From an uncultured Alistipes sp. (GTDB lineage: Bacteria; Bacteroidota; Bacteroidia; Bacteroidales; Rikenellaceae), in the NCBI GenBank assembly GCA_900552955.1, contig USBO01000018.1, positions 1-20,194 on the forward strand: 20,194 bases of DNA, written 5' to 3'. Below the pieces are notes generated by a model. That model had not been told where the DNA came from. It worked only from the letters and a program-made list of their open reading frames with translations, and made no database searches. Below, one piece after another: positions 13,566 to 19,632 of this stretch. Every line of letters begins with the position of its first letter. The first letter of the stretch is position 1. A program made the position numbers and the translations under genes.

Positions 13566-14834
13566 AAGCTCCGGCCAGCGCTGATTCCAGCCCCGCGGCA
13601 TTCGCACCGTATGCAACACCGTGGCCGAATGGGAGAGGATGCGCGCCTCCTTGTTGGCGCTCTGGTGGAACCACTCCACGCGCACGGCCGGCGCCAACCG
13701 CTGCACGGCACGGGCGAAGCCGCGGCCGCCGTTGTTGCTCTCGACGGCGGCCGTACGGGTGTGGCTGCGCAGCAGCAGGTCGGCCACCTCGCCCTCAGTC
13801 ACCTCCATCCGCTCGCGCGAGTAGACCAGATCGGTGACGTAGATCACCCCGTCCGCATCGACGGCGTAGGAGACCGAGCAGAGGTAGTCGTCGCCCGTGT
13901 CGGCCGTGTCGGTGTAGTTGGCGCGGCGGACGATCTCGCGCGGCAGCGTGTCGTACTCGGCGAACTGGTCGCCGTAGAGCAGCCCTTCGCGCACGGAGGG
14001 GCGTCCCTGATACATACATTCGAAACGCAGCGGGTCGAGCGCGCGCTTGGCGCGGAGCAGCGCTGCATCGTGCCGCGCGGGCCACAGCGCCTCGCCCGCC
14101 GCACGGGGGTCGATCTCGGTGGGCGCGGCCGTCCTGAGCGCCTCGAAATCGAGCGCCAGCCAGCCGTCGGCAGGCACCCGCTCCAGATCGCTCCACGCGT
14201 GCAGCTCGACGACCCGCTCGCGGCGGCGCAGCATCCCGATCAGGTCCTCCTCGTGCCAGCGGGTGAAGACCATCAGCTCGCGCGAGGCGTTGTGCATGCG
14301 GGTGCGCACCACCGAGGTATACCACTCCCAGCAATTCTCGCGGACGATCGGCGAGTTGGCCTCCATCGCATCTTTGTAGAGGTCGTCGAGCAGGAAGCAG
14401 TCCACGCGGTTGCCCGTGAGCGACCCCTCGCGGCCCACCGACAGCAGGCTGCCCTCGCGGCCCACAATCTCCACCTCATCGGCCGTGCGGATGTAGTTGG
14501 CGGGCTTCGCGCCGCGCTTGATCGTCGTCGCGGGAAAGAGCCGGCCGTATTCGGCCGACTCCAGAATGCGCTGCACGCGGCGGTTGAACTTCGAGGCCAG
14601 CGCCGCCGAATAGGAGGCGATGGCGATGCGCAGATCGGGGTCGAGCCCCAGCAGATAGGCCGGCAGCAGCGTCGTGGCTCCGACGCTCTTGCCGTGCTGG
14701 GGCGGCATGGTAATCATCAGGCGGCGGATGCGCCCGTGGGCGAAGGCTTCGAGCACGCGGTAATAGGTGCGGTGGAACCACTCCAGCTCCAGAAACGGAT
14801 AGACCGCGAGTGCATAATCGGTGAAGGAGGTCAT
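13563..14834 (-). CDS. Truncated terminase large subunit as translated (423 residues)
   Basis: This is the portion that would be translated if the TAG at 13563-13565 terminates. It holds the complete packaging ATPase (residues ~1-235) and most of the nuclease fold (~300-423), ending ...RGWNQRWPEL. The ATG at 14834 lies 234 bases after the end of the 96-residue gene. That gap is GC-rich with the AT-richer stretch 14838-14866 just before the start; no promoter box was found in it, so leftward transcription probably comes from the shared region at 15426-15457. Confidence 0.7.
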   Translation of the reverse strand: MTSFTDYALAVYPFLELEWFHRTYYRVLEAFAHGRIRRLMITMPPQHGKSVGATTLLPAYLLGLDPDLRIAIASYSAALASKFNRRVQRILESAEYGRLFPATTIKRGAKPANYIRTADEVEIVGREGSLLSVGREGSLTGNRVDCFLLDDLYKDAMEANSPIVRENCWEWYTSVVRTRMHNASRELMVFTRWHEEDLIGMLRRRERVVELHAWSDLERVPADGWLALDFEALRTAAPTEIDPRAAGEALWPARHDAALLRAKRALDPLRFECMYQGRPSVREGLLYGDQFAEYDTLPREIVRRANYTDTADTGDDYLCSVSYAVDADGVIYVTDLVYSRERMEVTEGEVADLLLRSHTRTAAVESNNGGRGFARAVQRLAPAVRVEWFHQSANKEARILSHSATVLHTVRMPRGWNQRWPEL

Positions 14835-15068
14835 GGTCGGGAAATTGAAATTGAGAATTTGAGGATTCTTCCGCCGCGCCCGGGCATCGCCCGGCAATGC
14901 CGGCACCAGCGGGGGACAAAATGCGGATCGGTACGAAAAACAGCGGCCCCGACCGGATGTCGAAGCCGCTGAGGGCAGACCTTCGGGACGACGGCCCGGC
15001 GGGCGGTCTGCATGCAAAGGTCGGGAGCCGTCGCTCCGAGGCGGGAAGTGCGACCTTCGCCGATGAGA

Positions 15069-15359
15069 CTACGCGAGCAGCGCAGGCCGCAGCGCGGTGA
15101 ACGAGAAGTCGTTGGGCACCTCGACGCCGTCCGTCACGGTGTGGAACTCCCACCACACGGGAACCGCGTCCGTCAGACGGAGCTGCGGCCCCTCGGGCCA
15201 CTCGTCGCGCCGATGGTAGAGAACGAGCGACGCCGTCAGCCGGCAATCGGTCTCCCCCTCCGCGCACTCGACGCTTCCCGAGAAGTAACCGGCGCCGCCG
15301 AACGCCTCGCGCAACCGGCGTGCGATCTCATCGTAAAGTTCGGATGAAACTCGAAACAT
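15069..15359 (-). CDS. Hypothetical 96-residue protein of the phage-derived island
   Basis: I do not recognise a named family. The 96 residues are predicted soluble: an N-terminal helix (SSELYDEIARRLREAFG), then a beta-rich part with FSGSVEC, LTASLVLYHRR, the aromatic strand AVPVWWEFHT, and NDFSFTAL near the C-terminus. No signal peptide or membrane segment. The balanced, ordered composition and alternating hydrophobic strands argue for a real gene. It is the first gene leftward of the switch region, transcribed away from the CI-like repressor and upstream of the terminase, a place where phages keep early or regulatory genes. It ends with TAG at 15069-15071. The start ATG at 15357-15359 lies about 60 bases from the predicted minus-strand transcription start. 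Confidence 0.7.
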   Translation of the reverse strand: MFRVSSELYDEIARRLREAFGGAGYFSGSVECAEGETDCRLTASLVLYHRRDEWPEGPQLRLTDAVPVWWEFHTVTDGVEVPNDFSFTALRPALLA

Positions 15360-15388
15360 GGTAAAGAAAAAGATTTTAAGGTGTTATT

Positions 15389-15419
15389 TTTGTTATTCCG
15401 AATAAATCGTTTAACTTTG
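15389..15419 (+). promoter_or_regulatory. Rightward promoter of the CI-like repressor gene
   Basis: TTTG (15389-15392), a 19-base spacer, then TAACTTTG (15412-15419): a perfect match to the Bacteroidota vegetative promoter. Transcription would start near 15426, with a leader of about 75 bases. Confidence 0.75.
15393..15405. promoter_or_regulatory. Operator candidate inside the rightward promoter spacer
   Basis: TTATTCCGAATAA is a palindrome of two 5-base arms (TTATT/AATAA) around three central bases, lying exactly between the -33 and -7 boxes of the repressor promoter. A dimer bound here would block that promoter, suggesting autoregulation. Confidence 0.45.
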
Positions 15420-15425
15420 CGGAGA

Positions 15426-15457
15426 CAAAGATAGGTTCAAATATTTGATTTTACAAT
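15426..15457 (-). promoter_or_regulatory. Leftward promoter of the 96-residue gene and terminase
   Basis: The minus strand reads ATTG (15454-15457), a 20-base spacer, then TATCTTTG (15426-15433). The predicted start is near 15419, inside the -7 box of the rightward promoter, so the two promoters face each other and cannot both be occupied. Confidence 0.65.
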
Positions 15458-15475
15458 AAAAAGTTCAATTATTTG
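15435..15475. promoter_or_regulatory. Paired operator candidates over the leftward promoter
   Basis: Two similar sites 28 bases apart: GTTCAAATATTTGA (15435-15448), containing the perfect 12-bp palindrome TCAAATATTTGA, and GTTCAATTATTTG (15463-15475), differing by one base over their shared 13. The first sits in the spacer of the leftward promoter and the second just upstream of its -33 box, as expected for cooperative repressor dimers. Confidence 0.5.
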
Positions 15476-15500
15476 TATCGTTTTTTCTAATAACACGAAA

Positions 15501-16172
15501 ATGAATCAACGGGTCAAACTGATACGGAAAGCGCTCGGGATGACGCAAGAGCAACTGGCACAACACATTGGGATCGGCAAAGCCGCTCTTTCGATGATCG
15601 AGACCGGCAAAGCGGCACTCTCGTCGCGCAACCGCAACATCCTCGTTCAGGAATTGAACGTCAACCCCGACTGGCTCGAAACGGGCGAAGGGGCCATGTT
15701 CAACGCCGAGCCCGACCTGACCTCCTACCTCCATCGCACGGACAGCTCGCTGCCGCTGCAGAGCGTGCCGCTCTATTCGATCGAGGGCACGGCGGGCCTC
15801 GTGCCGCTCTTCAGCGATCATGCGCAGCTCAAGCCCGTCAATTTCATCCACATTCCCAACCTTCCCAAGTGCGACGGCGCGATCTACATCGTGGGCGACT
15901 CGATGTACCCGCTGCTCAAGAGCGGCGACATCGTCCTCTACAAGCAGTTGCACGACATCGGCGACGTCTTCTGGGGCGATATGTACCTGCTGTCGATCGA
16001 CCTCGACGGCGAGGAGTACGTCACGGTGAAGTACATCCAGAAGTCCGACCGCAAGGGCTATGTGAAGCTCGTCAGCCAGAACCCCCACCACGCCGACAAG
16101 GAGGTCGAGATCGCCCGCATCCGTGCGCTGGCGCTCGTCAAAGCCAGCATCCGCATGAATTCCATTCGCTGA
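15501..16172 (+). CDS. CI/LexA-like repressor: XRE helix-turn-helix + S24 peptidase domain
   Basis: A DNA-binding repressor of 223 residues. Residues 4-60 are an XRE/Cro-CI helix-turn-helix (LIRKALGMTQEQLAQHIGIGKAALSMIE). Residues ~95-215 are a LexA/UmuD/CI-type S24 domain with catalytic Ser134 in VGDSMYPLLKSGDIV and a probable catalytic Lys177 in YVTVKYIQ. A plausible self-cleavage bond is Ala98-Gly99 (GTAGL) in the linker. With serine and lysine both present, RecA-stimulated autocleavage, and thus induction by DNA damage, is expected from the family; this is inference. The gene is divergent from the 96-residue gene and terminase across an AT-rich operator region. It may still regulate those genes or have been adopted by the host. 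Confidence 0.9.
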   Translation: MNQRVKLIRKALGMTQEQLAQHIGIGKAALSMIETGKAALSSRNRNILVQELNVNPDWLETGEGAMFNAEPDLTSYLHRTDSSLPLQSVPLYSIEGTAGLVPLFSDHAQLKPVNFIHIPNLPKCDGAIYIVGDSMYPLLKSGDIVLYKQLHDIGDVFWGDMYLLSIDLDGEEYVTVKYIQKSDRKGYVKLVSQNPHHADKEVEIARIRALALVKASIRMNSIR

Positions 16173-16343
16173 GCAACGGATCGCCGCCGACGGAGAGGCC
16201 GCGCACCGGAGAGGTGCGGTTCGGCGTCCGGCGCCCGCAACCGCCCGACGCGGACGACCTGTTTTCTGCGTTGCACGAAGCGCAAAGCCGCAAAATGCGC
16301 ATCGGTTTTTCGCTCATTGCGAACCAACTGCCGGAAAATTTAA

Positions 16344-16351
16344 TATATTTG
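16344..16351 (+). promoter_or_regulatory. Promoter -7 box for korA
   Basis: TATATTTG matches TAnnTTTG within the only AT-rich patch of the 345-base gap 16173-16517. No good TTTG element is found 18-21 bases upstream (ATTG at 16316-16319 is too distant). Use of this box implies an untranslated korA leader of about 160 bases. Confidence 0.5.
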
Positions 16352-16421
16352 CCCACGGTTCGCCCATGCTGCGGCAGGGCGGGCCGATATTGCATCCGGC
16401 CGGAACGCGCGCTCCGAAAGA

Positions 16422-16438
16422 GCCGCTTCCGAAGCGGC
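16422..16438 (+). other. Leader hairpin upstream of korA
   Basis: GCCGCTTC-C-GAAGCGGC is a compact inverted repeat with 8-base arms in the predicted korA leader, followed by the further GC-rich inverted element CCGCGGTTCCGCG. It could influence mRNA stability. I see no known riboswitch, and no T tract to make it a terminator. Nothing else was found in 16173-16517. Confidence 0.35.
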
Positions 16439-16517
16439 CTTCCGCGGTTCCGCGAAACGCACGCACGGACAGGCCGGAGGCAGTGCAACCAGAAAACTAA
16501 CCTTTCAACTCAACGCG

Positions 16518-18371
16518 ATGAATCAAGAGCATGTACAAGAGCTTCGGGAGGTCGTCATCCGCTTTTCGGGCGATTCGGGCGACGGAATGCAGCTCACGGG
16601 CACACTTTTCTCCGACACCTCGGCGCTCATGGGCAACGGCATCTCGACCTTCCCCGACTACCCCGCCGAGATCCGCGCGCCACAGGGAACCGTAGCCGGC
16701 GTGTCGGGCTTCCAGGTGCATTTCGGCGCGCGCCGCATCATCAATCCGGGCGACTACTGCGACGTGCTGGTGGCGATGAACCCCGCCGCGCTGAAGGCCA
16801 ACCGCCGCTGGCTCAAGGCCGATGCGACGATCATCGTCGACGGCGATTCGTTCACCGAGGCCAACCTGCGCAAGGCCGGTTTCGAGACCGACGACCCGAT
16901 CGCCGAGCTGGGACTCGAGGGGCACAACCTCGTGGCACCCGACATCACGACCCTCACGCGCGAGGCGCTCAAGGGGCTGGAGCTCGACAACAAGTCGGTG
17001 GTCAAGTGCAAGAACATGTTCGCGCTGGGCATCTGCTTCTATCTGTTCCAGCGCCCCGAGGATCATGCGAAAAAATACCTCGACTCGAAATTCGCCCGCA
17101 AGAACCCGCTCGTCGCCGAGGCCAACAAACGGGCTATCGACGCCGGCTACAACTATGCGGCCAACACCCACCAGTTCGCCAACACCTACGCCGTACCGGC
17201 CGCACCGCTCGAGAAGGGCACCTACCGCTCGATCAACGGCAACGTCGCCACGGCATGGGGGCTGATGGCCGCCGCCGAGAAGGCGGGGCTGCCGCTCTTC
17301 TGCGGCTCATATCCCATCACGCCCGCGACGGTGATCCTCGAGGAACTGGCCAAACACAAGGAGTTAGGCGTGAAGACCGTACAGGCCGAGGACGAGATCG
17401 CCGGCATCTGCACGGCCATCGGCGCCGCCTTCGCCGGCAACTTCGCCGTCACGACCACCTCTGGCCCGGGCCTCTCGCTCAAGAGCGAGGCGCTGGGGCT
17501 GGCCGTCATGGCCGAGCTGCCGCTGGTGGTGGTCAACGTCCAGCGCGGCGGCCCCTCGCCGGGCCTGCCCACCAAGCCCGAGCAGAGCGCCCTGATGCAG
17601 GCGCGCTACGGCCGCACCGGCGAATGCCCCGTGGTGGTGCTCGCCGCCTCGACCCCGGGCGACTGCTTCCGCTTCGCCTTCGAGGCGGGCAAGATCGCCA
17701 TGGAACACATGACGCCCGTGATCCTGCTCACCGACGGCTTCATCGCCAACGGCTCGCAGCCGTGGCGCATCCCCCGCATGAGCGACTATCCCGCCATCTG
17801 CCCGCCCGTGGTCGGGCCGCACGCCGAGGGCGAAGCCTTCATGCCCTACGCCCGCGATGCACGCCACGTCCGCGGCTGGGCCTTCCCGGGCAAGGCCGGT
17901 CTCGAACACCGCATCGGCGGACTCGAAAAACATTGTCTGAAGGGATGCATCTCCTACGAACCCTCCAACCATCAGGAGATGGTGCGCACGCGCGCCGCCA
18001 AAGTGGCGGCCGTGGCCGACGATCTGCCCCGTCAGGAGGTCGCAGGCGCCGCCGAGGGCGACCTGCTGGTGATCGGCTGGGGCGGCACGCGCGGCAACGT
18101 GCAGAGCGCCGTCGAGCGGTTGCAGGAGGAGGGCAGGCGCATCTCGCTCTGCCACTTCAACTACATCCACCCGCTGCCCCGCGGCGTGCGCGAGATTCTG
18201 GGCGGCTTCCGCCGCATCGTGGTCTGCGAGCTCAACGAAGGGCAGCTGGCCGCCTATCTGCGCCAGAAGTTCCCCGAGTTCCGGTTCGGACAGTACAACA
18301 AGTGCGAAGGGCTCCCCTTCACCGTCGCGGAGCTCACAGAAGAATTCAACCGTATCTTAAACGAGGAATAG
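16518..18371 (+). CDS. korA: 2-oxoacid:ferredoxin oxidoreductase, fused gamma-alpha subunit
   Basis: Oxidatively decarboxylates a 2-oxoacid (most likely 2-oxoglutarate) to the acyl-CoA with ferredoxin as electron acceptor, together with KorB. The 617 residues combine an N-terminal gamma domain (about 12-190; RFSGDSGDGMQLTG and the AMNPAALKANRRWLK region) with an alpha domain (about 220-600; FCGSYPITPATVILEEL, QAEDEIAGICTAIGAAFAG, TTTSGPGLSLKSEALGLAVMAELP). This fusion and length are typical of the KorA/PorA-like subunit of Bacteroidota and of other KorAB enzymes lacking a separate ferredoxin subunit. Assignment to 2-oxoglutarate rather than another 2-oxoacid rests on architecture and is not proven. 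The stop TAG (18369-18371) is only three bases before a duplicated copy of the korB start, so the ancestral korA-korB junction was tight. Confidence 0.92.
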   Translation: MNQEHVQELREVVIRFSGDSGDGMQLTGTLFSDTSALMGNGISTFPDYPAEIRAPQGTVAGVSGFQVHFGARRIINPGDYCDVLVAMNPAALKANRRWLKADATIIVDGDSFTEANLRKAGFETDDPIAELGLEGHNLVAPDITTLTREALKGLELDNKSVVKCKNMFALGICFYLFQRPEDHAKKYLDSKFARKNPLVAEANKRAIDAGYNYAANTHQFANTYAVPAAPLEKGTYRSINGNVATAWGLMAAAEKAGLPLFCGSYPITPATVILEELAKHKELGVKTVQAEDEIAGICTAIGAAFAGNFAVTTTSGPGLSLKSEALGLAVMAELPLVVVNVQRGGPSPGLPTKPEQSALMQARYGRTGECPVVVLAASTPGDCFRFAFEAGKIAMEHMTPVILLTDGFIANGSQPWRIPRMSDYPAICPPVVGPHAEGEAFMPYARDARHVRGWAFPGKAGLEHRIGGLEKHCLKGCISYEPSNHQEMVRTRAAKVAAVADDLPRQEVAGAAEGDLLVIGWGGTRGNVQSAVERLQEEGRRISLCHFNYIHPLPRGVREILGGFRRIVVCELNEGQLAAYLRQKFPEFRFGQYNKCEGLPFTVAELTEEFNRILNEE

Positions 18372-18547
18372 ATCATGGCAACATACAACGATACACCCGC
18401 CCCGAAAGCCTCCCTTTTCAAAGGGAGGTTTGGAGGGATTGTCGATGCGGAAGCAAAGCGATTTGAAATCGGCCGAATCTTTCCGACTTTCGAAACTCCA
18501 ACCCGATAACACCGTTCATCATGGCAACATACAACTATACACCCGCC
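18372..18547 (+). repeat. Repeat-like insertion between korA and korB with 30-base duplication of the korB start
   Basis: Bases 18372-18401 and 18518-18547 are the same 30-base sequence with one mismatch (G18390 / T18536), covering the korB start codon and first codons. Between them lie 116 bases that begin with the hairpin CCTCCCTTTTCAAAGGGAGG (18409-18428; 9-bp stem) and continue with GGTTTGGAGGGATTGTCGAT and an AT-richer tail. The composition differs from the flanking genes. This reads as a small interspersed repeat that entered at the korB start and left a duplication of the target, or as an imperfect tandem duplication carrying such a repeat. Confidence 0.7.
18375..18509 (+). CDS. Decoy 44-codon ORF made by the duplication (probably not a functional gene)
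   Basis: The first copy of the korB start gives an ATG (18375) three bases after the korA stop. It encodes MATYNDTPA, which matches KorB MATYNYTPA except for one residue, and then reads into the inserted sequence until TAA at 18507-18509, eleven bases before the real korB ATG. It probably inherits the ribosome entry that korB once used. The product resembles translated repeat DNA rather than a domain. Its importance would be regulatory: it may lower KorB synthesis or feed it by re-initiation. Confidence 0.35.
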   Translation: MATYNDTPAPKASLFKGRFGGIVDAEAKRFEIGRIFPTFETPTR

Positions 18548-19552
18548 GATTTCAAATCGGATCAGGAGGTCAAATGGTGCCCGGGCTGCGGCGACCACGC
18601 CGTGCTCAATGCCGTGCAGCGCGCCATGCCCGAAATCGCCGACGCGCTCGACACGCCGCACAACCGCTTCGTCTTCGTCTCGGGCATCGGCTGCTCGTCG
18701 CGCTTCATCTATTATATGAAGACCTTCGGGTTCCACACCATCCACGGCCGCGCCAACGCCGTGGCCACGGGCGTCAAGGTGGCTAATCCCGATCTGAGCG
18801 TCTGGGTCTGCACGGGCGACGGCGACTCGCTGGCCATCGGCGGCAACCACTTCATCCACGCCATCCGGCGCAACGTCGATCTCAACTGCATCCTCTTCAA
18901 CAACGAGATCTACGGCCTGACCAAAGGGCAGTACTCGCCCACGACCAAACTGGGCAAGATCACCAAGACCTCGCCTTACGGCACGGTCGAGAAGCCGTTC
19001 AACCCGGGCGAGCTGGCCATCGGCGCCAAGGCGACTTTCTTCGCCCGCACGGTCGACGCCGATGTCGAACTCACCAGGTCGTGCCTCGTGGCCGCCGCAC
19101 GGCACCGCGGGATGTCGGTGGTCGAATGCCTCGTCAACTGCGTGATCTTCAACAACAAGACCCACGCCGACTTCGCTGGCGACAAGGCCACGCGCGCCGA
19201 GCGTACGATCGTGCTGCACCACGGCGAGAAGATGCTCTACGGCGCGAACCGCGACAAGGGGCTCGTGCGCGAGAACGGCAAGCTGAAGGCGGTGACCGTG
19301 GGAGAGGGGGGCTATACGCTCGACGACATCCTCACACACGATGCCCGCGAAAGCGACACCTCACTCCATCAGATGCTCGCGGCGATGAAGTATCCCGAGA
19401 TGCCGGTGGCCGTCGGCGTGATCCGCGACGTGGAGGATTCCCACGTCTACGACCGCAAGGTGGCCGAGCAGGTGGCCGAGGTCAAAGCCTCCAATTCCAT
19501 CCGCTGCATGGACGATCTGCTGCACGCCGGCCAGACGTGGGAGATCGCATGA
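18521..19552 (+). CDS. korB: 2-oxoacid:ferredoxin oxidoreductase, beta subunit
   Basis: The thiamine-diphosphate and iron-sulfur subunit partnering KorA; 343 residues. Cysteines likely ligating the [4Fe-4S] cluster are Cys20 and Cys23 (WCPGCGDH), Cys58 (GIGCSS) and a later Cys (Cys203 or Cys207, VECLVNC). The ThDP/Mg motif starts GDGDSLAIGG (99-108) and ends NN at 127-128, followed by EIYGLTKGQYSPTT. The ATG at 18521 is chosen because MATYNYTPADFKSDQEVKWCPGCG is the regular N-terminus and the upstream copy at 18375 runs into a stop. It is in an operon with korA, but the junction has been opened by a 146-base duplication/insertion. A 30-base palindrome follows the stop. Confidence 0.94.
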   Translation: MATYNYTPADFKSDQEVKWCPGCGDHAVLNAVQRAMPEIADALDTPHNRFVFVSGIGCSSRFIYYMKTFGFHTIHGRANAVATGVKVANPDLSVWVCTGDGDSLAIGGNHFIHAIRRNVDLNCILFNNEIYGLTKGQYSPTTKLGKITKTSPYGTVEKPFNPGELAIGAKATFFARTVDADVELTRSCLVAAARHRGMSVVECLVNCVIFNNKTHADFAGDKATRAERTIVLHHGEKMLYGANRDKGLVRENGKLKAVTVGEGGYTLDDILTHDARESDTSLHQMLAAMKYPEMPVAVGVIRDVEDSHVYDRKVAEQVAEVKASNSIRCMDDLLHAGQTWEIA

Positions 19553-19557
19553 CGAAC

Positions 19558-19587
19558 CGCTGCCGCCGGAGATCTCCGGCGGCAGCG
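19558..19587. terminator. Hairpin between korB and the antiporter gene
   Basis: A perfect 30-base palindrome (two 15-base arms around AGATCT) begins six bases after the korB stop and lies 45 bases before the convergent antiporter stop. It is GC-rich with only a short T pair after it, so it is likely a bidirectional 3'-end structure. Confidence 0.7.
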
Positions 19588-19632
19588 TTCATCCCATTCT
19601 GAAATCGGGGCGGCGGACATCGGGGCCGCCGC

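Larger units (their letters stand above)
13425..14834 (-). pseudogene. Phage terminase large subunit, C-terminus cut off by in-frame TAG
   Basis: The DNA-packaging motor of tailed phages: ATPase plus nuclease. From the ATG at 14834 the frame runs 423 codons to TAG (13563-13565), then continues 45 codons to TGA (13425-13427). Visible features are Walker A MPPQHGKS (43-50), the adenine/helicase-like region RIAIASYSAALA, the GREGSLTGNRVD segment before the Walker B stretch VDCFLLDDLYKD (145-154), and the motor motif MVFTRWHEEDLIG. An RNase H-type nuclease follows with acidic residues in YTDTADTGDDYL and Glu365 in AVESNNGG. The third nuclease acid is normally in a C-terminal HDDxxD motif; the matching HDAADVLTGIVE lies beyond the TAG. 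The truncated product therefore loses part of the nuclease site. No portal or capsid gene follows. The longer open frame upstream of 14834 lacks family-like residues. Confidence 0.82.
15360..15500. promoter_or_regulatory. AT-rich divergent control region between repressor and terminase-side genes
   Basis: A 141-base island far richer in A/T than everything around it. It contains one promoter in each direction with overlapping footprints, three palindromic or repeated operator candidates, and an 8-base inverted pair GTGTTATT (15381-15388) / AATAACAC (15489-15496) near its ends. The layout resembles phage immunity regions in which a CI-type repressor controls itself and a divergent early transcript. 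Confidence 0.7.

Noticed and set aside
14423..14471. Repeated VGREGSL in the terminase as a possible recent duplication
   Set aside because: Terminases normally have a GSLLSVGxGGxLTG stretch here, so the similarity of the two segments is explained by the family pattern.
14835..15068. Same-frame open stretch joining the 96-residue gene to the terminase, separated only by the gene's TAG
   Set aside because: A TAG-readthrough polyprotein was considered, but the 78 intervening codons encode Arg/Pro-rich sequence with no fold-like pattern, and long stop-free stretches are common at this GC. Treated as an intergenic gap.
16138..16488. 116-codon minus-strand ORF between the repressor and korA
   Set aside because: Overlaps the repressor 3' end and the korA promoter/leader, has Arg/Cys-rich random composition, and lacks a promoter box.
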